Shown here in pieces: positions 1 through 7,000 of a stretch of DNA of 15,260 nucleotides. Source of the stretch: UMGS1484 sp045661365 (GTDB lineage: Bacteria > Bacillota > Clostridia > Oscillospirales > Acutalibacteraceae); the NCBI GenBank assembly GCA_045661365.1, contig JAZRFL010000178.1:1-15260 (forward strand), written 5' to 3'. Within the stretch, counting starts at the first letter, position 1. Each line of letters begins with the position of its first letter. The notes below the pieces were generated by a model, which ran no database searches, was not told the origin of the DNA, and was given only the letters and a program-made list of their open reading frames with translations. The position numbers and the translations under genes were made by a program.

Positions 1-8
1 ATGAAATA

Positions 9-40
9 CCCCCCGTTATACGGGGGGATTATTATTTTTT
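9..40 (+). terminator. Rho-independent terminator of a gene left of the window
   Basis: A perfect 7-bp stem (CCCCCCG at 9-15 pairing with CGGGGGG at 21-27, loop TTATA) is followed by an A/T stretch ending in six T residues (35-40). This is the classical intrinsic terminator layout. The gene it would end lies outside the window, so the strand assignment rests only on the position of the T-run. Confidence 0.75.
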
Positions 41-74
41 CGGCAGATCGGTACCGCAAACCAAACAAAGGGAG

Positions 75-202
75 TGCCTCCCCTGTGTAAGGGGAGGTGG
101 CAAAACCAAAGGTTTTGACGGAGGGGTTGTAAAAACGGCGAGCGCACAATCCCTCAGTCATTGAGCCACGCTCAATGACAGCTCCCTTTACACAAGGGAG
201 CC
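75..202. repeat. Hairpin-forming intergenic repeat, copy 1 (short form)
   Basis: The unit is bounded by two imperfect inverted ends, each itself a palindrome: GCCTCCCCTGTGTAAGGGGA (from 76) and CTCCCTTTACACAAGGGAG (182-200). Inside are two further hairpins: AAAACC/GGTTTT around 103-116 and a perfect 10-bp stem GTCATTGAGC/GCTCAATGAC (157-166 with 170-179, loop CAC). Bases 75-160 match 524-609 with one mismatch, and 184-269 is identical to 746-831. It resembles a non-autonomous MITE-like or structured intergenic repeat. No protein is encoded. The mechanism of spread is not visible. Confidence 0.8.
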
Positions 203-261
203 GAACAAGTTGTGTTGCCTTTTTAGGCTTTGTTTATGAAACCAAGGTTACCGATTCCCTT

Positions 262-316
262 GCCTCCCTTGTGCAAAGGGAGGTGGATTTTGCGAAGCAA
301 AAGACGGAGGGAGAGA
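262..316. repeat. Half copy of the same hairpin repeat
   Basis: GCCTCCCTTGTGCAAAGGGA (from 262) matches the left end of copy 1. It is followed by a hairpin TTTTGC-GAA-GCAAAA (288-302), where copy 1 has AAAACC-AAA-GGTTTT, and then by GACGGAGGGAGAGA in place of GACGGAGGGGTTGT. The right half is missing. The stem sequence differs on both arms, yet pairing is kept. Confidence 0.7.
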
Positions 317-373
317 ATGCTGACATTCGCTGACATTCTATGATTGGCGAAAAACAAAAGTTTCTCCCGCAAT

Positions 374-470
374 TAAAACCTACGGTTTTATCGTAGGGGC
401 GGATGCCCACATCCGCCCGAAAGGGGATTACGGATTCTTCGCAAATGTTCAGAATGACAAAGGCAGGAAG
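374..470. repeat. Other intergenic palindromes of a different repeat type
   Basis: Two clean hairpins sit side by side: TAAAACC-TAC-GGTTTTA (374-390) and GGGCGGATG-CCCA-CATCCGCCC (397-418). They are followed by ATTCTTCGCAAATGTTCAGA (from 434) and AATGACAAAG, a kind of tail that from memory is common in intergenic repeats of gut Firmicutes genomes. No open frame with a ribosome binding site is present. The family assignment is from general recognition only, and the stretch 471-523 shows nothing recognisable. Confidence 0.4.
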
Positions 471-523
471 ATTGATTGCGTTTTTGGGGATTTGGTTTAT
501 GAAACGAAAGTTGCCAATTCTCT

Positions 524-769
524 TGCCTCCCCTGTGTAAGGGGAGGTGGCAAAACCAAAGGTTTTGACGGAGGGGTTGTAAAAACGGCGAGCGAACAATC
601 CCTCAGTCAAAACCTACGGTTTCGACATTCCGTTTGCGGTGCCCGAAAAAACCGTCGGGCACTCCGTGCTACTCCTTGGTTTTTTCGACCGCGGCACCAA
701 CTGCGCCTTCGCTGTTTCTCGCACTGCGAGCGCTCAGGCTCGTTACCCTTTACACAAGGGAGCCGAACA
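524..769. repeat. Hairpin-forming intergenic repeat, copy 2 (long form)
   Basis: The left end (524-609) matches copy 1 with one mismatch, and the right end (746 onward) is identical to the right end of copy 1 through 831. About 135 bases are inserted between the ends. They contain a long stem CGAAAAAACC/GGTTTTTTCG (644-653 with 678-687), flanked by GGTGCC/GGCACC (638-643 with 692-697) and followed by a CTCGCA/TGCGAG hairpin (near 718-730). GTGCCCGA/TCGGGCAC (639-646 with 655-662) offers an alternative competing stem. The identical segment continues beyond the element to 831, so the flank was copied too or belongs to the unit. Confidence 0.8.
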
Positions 770-890
770 AGTTGTGTTGCCTTTTTAGGCTTTGTTTATG
801 AAACCAAGGTTACCGATTCCCTTGCCTCCCTCTCCCGAGCGAGACGTTTTTGGCAAAAAAATGCCTTTTCTTTTTGTTGAACAGCCATTT

Positions 891-920
891 TTGCATAACC
901 TCCTTTTTTCTCCTTATACT
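891..920 (+). promoter_or_regulatory. Promoter of the azoreductase gene
   Basis: A -35-like TTGCAT (891-896) is separated by 18 bases from a -10 box TATACT (915-920). Transcription would start near 927, leaving a leader of about 20 bases that carries the GAGGAG ribosome binding site (934-939). The promoter lies about 60 bases downstream of the repeated DNA that ends at 831. Confidence 0.7.
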
Positions 921-947
921 ACTAAAAACAAAAGAGGAGAAATCGTT

Positions 948-1607
948 ATGAAAAAACTGTTGTATATCACCGCAAGTCCCAAGCCGGAAGAATTGTCGGC
1001 CAGTCGCCAAGTGGGACGAAAGCTGGTGGAGCATTTGCAAAAAAGTGAGCGTTCCTTGACGGTGGAAGAGCTGAATTTGTACCATACCACCTTGCCGAAA
1101 CTGCAATATCACTATTTCAGCGGGCGAAACACCTTGATCACCGCCGACATGATCATGGATCTGCCCCAAAACGAAAAAGATGACCTTACCCAAATCAGCC
1201 GATTGAGCGATCAGTTTGTTTCGGCCGACGTTGTGGTGTTGGCTTCTCCCATGTGGAGCCTTAGTTATCCTGCGGCGGTAAAGGAATATTTGGACTTGAT
1301 CATCACCGACGGCAAAACCATTGCGTTTGAAGAGGAAAAACCCTACGGATTGCTGAATGACCGCAAGCGGGTGTTTGTGTATGTGCAATCATCGGGGGCT
1401 TCGCTTCCCTTCTTTTTGCGACCCATCTTAAACAAGGGAATGAGCTACGTGGAAGACATTATGAAATTTTTGGGGTTTGCTCATTTTTACCCCTTGTACG
1501 TGGATGGTACCGGTACTACCCGTGACGAGGAACAAACCGCCATACACGAAGCCGTGGACAAAATCCCCGATTTGGTTGGCAACGTGTTGCACGGGATCCA
1601 AGATTGA
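948..1607 (+). CDS. azoR: FMN-dependent NADH azoreductase / quinone reductase, flavodoxin fold
   Basis: The 219-residue protein resembles the AzoR family, which uses NADH and FMN to reduce azo dyes and quinones in the cytosol. Visible features are the N-terminal beta strand plus phosphate-binding loop (LLYITASPKP, residues 4-13, then S17 and S19), the loop SPMWSLSYP at residues 100-108 that contacts flavin in the family, and the following KEYLDLIITDGKTIAF helix and strand. The length is close to the usual 200-210. I chose the ATG at 948 because it has a GAGGAG site 8 bases upstream and a promoter just before it, and the homologous N-terminus begins there. An in-frame ATG at 792 would start inside repeat DNA and upstream of the promoter. 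The gene is probably monocistronic, as the next gene has its own promoter. The physiological substrate cannot be told from sequence; a general NAD(P)H oxidoreductase role is the alternative. Confidence 0.82.
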   Translation: MKKLLYITASPKPEELSASRQVGRKLVEHLQKSERSLTVEELNLYHTTLPKLQYHYFSGRNTLITADMIMDLPQNEKDDLTQISRLSDQFVSADVVVLASPMWSLSYPAAVKEYLDLIITDGKTIAFEEEKPYGLLNDRKRVFVYVQSSGASLPFFLRPILNKGMSYVEDIMKFLGFAHFYPLYVDGTGTTRDEEQTAIHEAVDKIPDLVGNVLHGIQD

Positions 1608-1631
1608 CTTTTTGAAAAATCAACAATTTCC

Positions 1632-1660
1632 TTTACAAACCTCCCCAACGTAGGTATACT
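1632..1660 (+). promoter_or_regulatory. Promoter of the LRR protein gene
   Basis: TTTACA (1632-1637) and TATACT (1655-1660) are spaced by 17 bases, followed by a short leader and a strong GAGGGAGG ribosome binding site (1671-1678) ahead of the ATG at 1686. A 9-bp inverted repeat, AAACCTCCC (1637-1645) and GGGAGGTTT (1673-1681), encloses the -10 box, and its right arm is the ribosome binding site itself. Confidence 0.75.
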
Positions 1661-1685
1661 GTACTTATAAGAGGGAGGTTTTGCT

Positions 1686-3323
1686 ATGAAAAGAGTATGG
1701 TTTTGTTGTGTTACGATCGCCTTGATTTTGTCGTTTTCTTTGTCTGCGGTTGCTGCCGAGCCGACCGAGGGTTCGGCTGTGACGGGAGAAAATTCCCCCG
1801 AAACATTGTCTGCCAACGGCTTTTATTACTATTTGAACGGCAACGAAGCGGTGTTGCTTGGATTGGCGGAGCCTGCCGAAACCGTAGTTGTTCCCCGTGA
1901 ACTGCAAGGGCATAAGGTGACCGCTCTTGCTCCGTTTGCGTTTCCTCGGCAAGAGGGGGTTATTGCCTTTGACATAGAAGAAGGACACCCTGCTTTTTCG
2001 GCGGCAGACGGGGTTTTGTACAACAAAAACAAAACCGAGATCATTCGGTATCCCGCCGCCGCACGCAACACAGACTTTTCGGTGCCTTCTTCGGTTACAA
2101 CGGTTGGTCAAGCCGCATTTTATGACTGTGTGGCTTTGACACAAATTCGGTTGGGCGAGCAAATTCGTACCATAAACGATTATGCCTTTTCGCAAAGCGG
2201 TGTTGTGGAGCTGACGTTGCCGAATACGATTAAACGGTTGGGAAACGCATGGTTTAAAAATTGTGCCGATCTGACACGGGTGGTCATTCCCGCTACGGTT
2301 ACCTCTATGGCAAGCAGTACCTTTTCGGGGTGCGTTTCTTTAACCCATGTGGTTTTGCCGCCGGAGCTGACTGCCATAGGGGAGTACGCCTTTGAGTTTT
2401 GCTCCTCTTTGGAAACGATTCAACTTCCCGCTACCGTTACTTCTATCGGATACAGTGCCTTTTTGGGATGCACAAGGTTACAGGAGCTTTCGATTTCGGC
2501 GGCGGTGACCTTCATAGACGCCTATGCAGTTCCCGAAACTGCGTTGCAGGTGGCACCCGACAATAAAAATTACACTTCGATAGAAGGGGTGCTGTTTAAC
2601 AAAGCCCAAAGTATTTTACTCAGTTACCCCAACAGCAAGACCCAAACGGACTATGCAGTGCCGGAAACCGTAACGACCATTGGTGAAGGGGCGTTTGAAG
2701 GAAACAGTCACCTAACGGTTATCACCCTGCCAAAAGGCTTGACTGCCATAGGAGAAAATGCGTTTAGCTTTTGCAAGACCTTGACCCATGTCAGATTACC
2801 AAGTGGCTTGCGGACCATAGGGCAGGGCGCCTTTGAATCGTGCTCTGTTTTGCGGGGCATGGCGATTCCCCCCACCGTTACCAAGCTGGAGGACAGCGGA
2901 ATAGGGGTAATTGGGCAGTCAAATGCCCAAGACGCATTGCCGATGGAACAATTTGTGGTATACGGCACCACCGGTTCAGCGGCAGAACAGTATGCCCAAA
3001 AAATGGGACTTCTTTTTACGGCGAAAACTGCCGAAGAAATCGAAAAATTGAACCAAGAGGGGATCCCCGTGGTTGAGGTGGAAGAACAAGAACTTCCCGC
3101 GCCTCCCAAACAAACAGAAAATACGGCGGTGATTCCTCCGCAAGAAAAGTCAGCCCCTTCCTTTTTTTCTCAATACGGTGTATGGCTTGCCATAGGTGGT
3201 GGGGTATTGCTGACGGCAGGGGTCGTTGTGACCGTGCTGTTGGTGGGGAAAAAGAAAAAGCGAGCGGCGATCGACGAGGAAACGCCCCACACCCCGACAG
3301 AAAAGGAATCAGATACAGATTGA
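1686..3323 (+). CDS. Secreted, membrane-anchored BspA-like leucine-rich-repeat (LRR_5) protein
   Basis: The 545-residue protein starts with a Sec signal peptide (KR at 2-3, hydrophobic core, likely cleavage after AVAA at 24). Residues about 44-405 are LRR_5/BspA-type repeats with the recurring pattern LPxxVTxIGxxAFxxCxxL, for example LPPELTAIGEYAFEFCSSLE and LPATVTSIGYSAFLGCTRLQ. Two islands (around 105-120 and 295-310) carry the FSAADGVLYNK-like insertion typical of the family. A Pro/Glu/Lys-rich stalk follows (about 455-490), then one transmembrane helix (498-520, rich in V, L and G) and a KKKKR stop-transfer cluster (522-526) with a short acidic cytoplasmic tail. The topology is thus an extracellular repeat domain held by a C-terminal helix. 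BspA-like proteins bind host or bacterial surface ligands, but the ligand here is unknown. There is no sortase motif. The gene has its own promoter and terminator. Confidence 0.88.
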   Translation: MKRVWFCCVTIALILSFSLSAVAAEPTEGSAVTGENSPETLSANGFYYYLNGNEAVLLGLAEPAETVVVPRELQGHKVTALAPFAFPRQEGVIAFDIEEGHPAFSAADGVLYNKNKTEIIRYPAAARNTDFSVPSSVTTVGQAAFYDCVALTQIRLGEQIRTINDYAFSQSGVVELTLPNTIKRLGNAWFKNCADLTRVVIPATVTSMASSTFSGCVSLTHVVLPPELTAIGEYAFEFCSSLETIQLPATVTSIGYSAFLGCTRLQELSISAAVTFIDAYAVPETALQVAPDNKNYTSIEGVLFNKAQSILLSYPNSKTQTDYAVPETVTTIGEGAFEGNSHLTVITLPKGLTAIGENAFSFCKTLTHVRLPSGLRTIGQGAFESCSVLRGMAIPPTVTKLEDSGIGVIGQSNAQDALPMEQFVVYGTTGSAAEQYAQKMGLLFTAKTAEEIEKLNQEGIPVVEVEEQELPAPPKQTENTAVIPPQEKSAPSFFSQYGVWLAIGGGVLLTAGVVVTVLLVGKKKKRAAIDEETPHTPTEKESDTD

Positions 3324-3329
3324 AAACCA

Positions 3330-3366
3330 AAAACAACCGACGGCATGGGCTGTCGGTTGTTTTGTT
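3330..3366 (+). terminator. Rho-independent terminator of the LRR protein gene
   Basis: The stem ACAACCGAC (3333-3341) pairs with GTCGGTTGT (3352-3360), extended by A/T pairs to 3330/3363, with a 10-base loop. A T-rich tail (TTTTGTT) follows. It starts 7 bases after the TGA stop. Confidence 0.85.
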
Positions 3367-3406
3367 GCATGAAAGGGGTACTGCTTTCCAAAAGCAACGG
3401 TCTCTT

Positions 3407-3679
3407 CCTCAGTCAGCTTGCAAGACTCTTGTCCGTTTGCGGTGCCCAAAAGTTGCAACGGCTTGTAGTGCCTGCAACTTTTGACCGGGGCACTAACTAC
3501 GCCTTCGCTATTTCTCGCACTGCGAGCACTCAGGCTCGTTACCCTCGTCAGAGGGAGCCTAACAAGTTGTGTTCCCTTTTTATGCCTCGTTTATGAGGCT
3601 AAGGTTGCCAATTCCCTTGTCTCCCTTGTGTAAATGGTAACGAGCCAGACTGCCACCCTCCTTTACACAAGGAGGGCGG
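3407..3679. repeat. Degenerate third copy of the long hairpin repeat
   Basis: The stretch 3407-3615 aligns with 601-831. Shared landmarks are CCTCAGTCA, GTCCGTTTGCGGTGCCC versus ATTCCGTTTGCGGTGCCC, CGCCTTCGCTATTTCTCGCA and GAACAAGTTGTGTT-like blocks. The central stem here is CAAAAGTTGCA/TGCAACTTTTG (3447-3457 with 3473-3483), unlike the CGAAAAAACC/GGTTTTTTCG of copy 2 but at the same position. It ends with a pair of inverted ends, CCTTGTGTAAA (3624-3634) and TTTACACAAGG (3662-3672). No left terminal hairpin is seen, so the copy looks truncated and decayed. Confidence 0.7.
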
Positions 3680-3954
3680 AGATTGGTTGCAACTTGTCCC
3701 CATCAAAATGCAACCCATTCGCTCGCACAAAATTTACAAAAGTCATACAAAATTACCCTCTTGAATCGGTGGGAGAATCCTCGGTGTTACAAGATGTGAA
3801 AAAAGAACAAATTTCTTTGAAAAACTGAACTGAAATCACAGAAAACGTTGTACTTTTACCCCGCTTTTTTCTGCTTTTTGAAAAAAAGACACTACGGTGA
3901 AAATAATTGTGCATTTATCCTAAAAAAAGTGTTGTGATTTCGTCAAAATTACCC
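3680..3954. other. AT-rich intergenic stretch without a recognised gene
   Basis: One modest inverted repeat is present, GGTTGCA (3685-3691) with TGCAACC (3709-3715). The rest becomes increasingly A/T-rich toward the promoter at 3955, including A-tracts near 3881-3887 and 3922-3928 that could act as an upstream promoter element or bend the DNA. A short open frame across 3634-3828 begins inside repeat DNA, has no ribosome binding site and was not called. Confidence 0.5.
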
Positions 3955-3984
3955 TTTACAATACCCAAGTAATTGTGTTATAAT
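3955..3984 (+). promoter_or_regulatory. Strong promoter of the giant dockerin gene
   Basis: TTTACA (3955-3960) and a perfect TATAAT (3979-3984) are spaced by 18 bases, and the -10 box is preceded by TGT (extended -10 TGn at 3976-3978). A/T-rich DNA with A-tracts lies directly upstream. Together with the consensus AGGAGG ribosome binding site (4058-4063) and the biased codon use of the gene, this points to high expression. Confidence 0.82.
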
Positions 3985-4007
3985 GACCATGCCTAATGTG
4001 CGGAGTT

Positions 4008-4040
4008 GCCCCCTTTTGTAGCAGCAAAAAGCAGGGCGGC
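4008..4040 (+). promoter_or_regulatory. Stem-loop in the 5' leader of the giant dockerin gene
   Basis: The leader is about 80 bases long. It can fold into a bulged hairpin: GCC (4008-4010) with GGC (4038-4040), CCC (4011-4013) with GGG (4034-4036), and TTTTG (4014-4018) with CAAAA (4025-4029). There is no T-run behind it, so it is not a terminator. A stabilising 5' stem or a regulatory element is possible. No known riboswitch was recognised. Confidence 0.4.
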
Positions 4041-4071
4041 TCTAAAAATAAATATTTAGGAGGAAAAGACT

Positions 4072-7000
4072 ATGCAAAAACTGTTCAAACGTTCTCTTGC
4101 ACTGGTTCTGTCGATTATGATGGTTGTTACCATGTTCTCCGGCATGAGCTTTGCAGCTGAACCCCTTGAACCATTCACTGAGTGGACTGCCGGTACCAGT
4201 GGCATTCTGCATATTGGTGTAGCCGGCGCCCAAGAAGGCGACGCAAACTATGCTGATATGCGTTATTTCGCTCAGGAATTTGTACCCGAAAAAGACATCG
4301 TGACCGGTGTTCAATTGGGTATGATTTTGACTGGTGGCACTGCCAAAATGCACATCGAAATTCGCAAAGATGTGAATGGTGAAGCCATCTACACCACGGA
4401 AGTACCTTTCCATTCCAAAGGAAATCTAACCGCTATGTATGAGTTCGGCTTCAACCAAGAAGTTGCCGTTACTCCCGGCGAAGTATACTACATTGTGTAC
4501 TACTTGGCCGCCAGAGATGCCGGCAACGTTTGCGTTGTTGTTGGCTCTGACGTTGGTAGCGGTAATGCAACCCACCCCTTGTATACCTATCAGGTTTCTA
4601 ATGGTGGCGACGTTACCTTTGATGCCAGCGCAAGATATTTGGTTGCCAACTTTGGTTTGATTACTACCCCCGGTATGAACATGCTGGTTCGTGACAACGA
4701 CGCTTTCATCGGTGGTACCTTCCACATTGACGGTTTCCATGGCCTGCGTGCCGATACCGAAGTAAAGACCGAAGGTTTAGCCTCTATGTTGGGCGGTTGG
4801 TCCGGCATTGACGTTACTGCCGACAATCAAGTAAAAGCTCACGCTTGTTTCTCTATTCCTTACGGCGGTATCAGCTTTGCCAATGCCAAATACTTTGTAT
4901 TTGACCTGTATCTGGACGGCGTAGATATCAACGCCCATGACGGTGTTCGTTTTGGTAACGAAACTACCTGGTCCAGCATTTTTGCAGAAAACAACTCTGC
5001 TGAGTTCAAACAATACTTGAACGACAACACCAAAGAAGGCTGGAACACCATCGTTGTTCCCCTGCCCACCACCGAACAATGGGCTACCAAAAACGTTCAA
5101 AACATCTGGTTCGCCGGTGACCGCGACGATTCCTTCATTTTGAGCAAAAATGATGCTATCATGGGCTTCGACAACTTCCGCATCATGGACGAAAAGGGTT
5201 ATCAAGCTTTCTTGAATCCTGAAGAACCTGAAGAACCCGAAGTTCCCGAAGAACCCGATGGTTCTGCTCCCGTAGTTGACGGTGAAAAAGACGAATTCTA
5301 CACCGATGCTAAATCTATGACCGTTACCAGCGCTTTTGCAGGTGTTGGTGCCGGTGCTACCGAAAACACCACCCAAGCTACCATCAAAACCTACTACACT
5401 TGGGACGATGCTTACAACTACGTTTACATGGAAATCAGCGAACCCGGTTATGCTAATACCACCCAAAACATGGACGTTGTATACTATGTAAACCAACCCA
5501 ACGTAGCCGGCTATTTCTTCCAAAATGCCGGTGGTGGTTACATTCAATGGAACATCGCTCAAGGCGTAGACAGTGCGACCTCTGCCGGTTCTACCCTTAT
5601 GCCTGCTGAAAAAGCCGGTTATATTGACGGTGCTACCGGTCAAACTCGTCGCTACGAGTTCAAATTTGACCGTGATCCCGCTTCTCCCGGTTTCTTTGTA
5701 AGCCCCGTTGTTTACGGTTCCGCTTCTTACGTGGTTGGCTATCATGCTTTCTACAGCACCAATGGTCACTTCGTAAAGTATGAAGATGAATCCACTTGGG
5801 CTTATACCGACGTAAAACCCGAAGAACCCGAAGTTCCCGAAAAAGTTATTCTGGATGAATCCCTGTTTAATCTGGATGCTGTGAAAGGCCTCACCGGTAC
5901 TCGTGCCGGCATTACTGTTGCCGACAACAAAAACTTCACCGAAGGCAACGGCAGCCACTACATCACTTTGGGTGACAGCAACGTTGCTAACTTTGAAATT
6001 ATTCCGTACGGTACCAACGAAAGTGGCAGCAATGACGTTACCAACACCCGTGACATCAGCAAATTCATCAACGAAGATGGTGAATTCTACATCACCTTCG
6101 ATATGTATGTAAGCGATCCTTCTATCGTTACCAAACAACGCTTTATGTTTGGTATGGGTTGCTATATTGACGGCAAATACACCAAAATCGAAGCCGGCTG
6201 CATGGCTTTGAATGCCAACACCCAAGACGGTAAAAATGCTACTTGGGCTGACTTTGGTTTGACCGATGGCGTAAAAGCCGGTTGGAACAAATTGGCTATT
6301 AAGATGGATTGCAGCGACGACAGCAAATATCTGGAAGGCGCTGACCCCACTCGTTGGGATGCCACCAAATTCCGCTTTATCCGCTTTATGGCTGACGGTT
6401 TCACCGCCAATGCCGCAAACCAAATCCGTTTTGACGACGTTCGCATTATGACCGTTGACGCTTATGAAGCCAACTTTGCTGCTCGCAACGCCGCCAAAGA
6501 CGTGGTTATTGCTATCAATGGCTTGTCCAAAGATGCTACCGCTACCGATGAAGCAGTTGTAGCTATCAAAGAAGCCTACGCCGCTTTGAGCGACGAACAA
6601 AAAGCCATGGTTTCCAATTACAGCGTAATTGAAAACATGGAAACTGCCGTAGAACCCTTGGATATGCAACTCCATGCTATGGATAAGATCGACATGCAAA
6701 TCATTGCTGCCGGTAACACTGCTACCAATGGTGTTCAAGGTAAAATCGTTACCAACAACTACGTTGAAGGTAAAGGTGCACACTTCTCTAACTGGGCCGG
6801 TAAAGAAATTGGCGCTGTTGAAAAAATGTACCTGAGCTTGACCAACCTGCCCAACGTTGACTTCTCGGTTGCTGATTATCTGGCCTTTGATATTTTCGTT
6901 AACGACGTTACTCCCAAGTGGACCAACGGCGCAAACGATATCAACCTGCAATTGGGCTCTGCTGCTGATTGGGGCTCCAGCGACTTGTTCACTTATGGTA

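Noticed and set aside
1..890. CRISPR array suggested by repeated blocks near the left edge
   Set aside because: The repeats are unequal in length and spacing, contain internal hairpins and have no regular spacers or cas genes nearby.
792..947. Upstream extension of the azoreductase gene to the ATG at 792
   Set aside because: The extension reads through repeat DNA and the promoter. The family's N-terminus and the GAGGAG site support the start at 948.
3345..3828. Short open frames in the intergenic repeats between the LRR and dockerin genes
   Set aside because: They follow the repeat's hairpins, lack ribosome binding sites and have no protein-like patterns; similar frames occur in the other copies only by repeat identity.
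3878..3907. A second promoter (TTGAAA, 18 bases, AATAAT) upstream of the giant gene
   Set aside because: Both hexamers are weak matches in A/T-rich DNA where chance matches are common; the promoter at 3955-3984 is far better.
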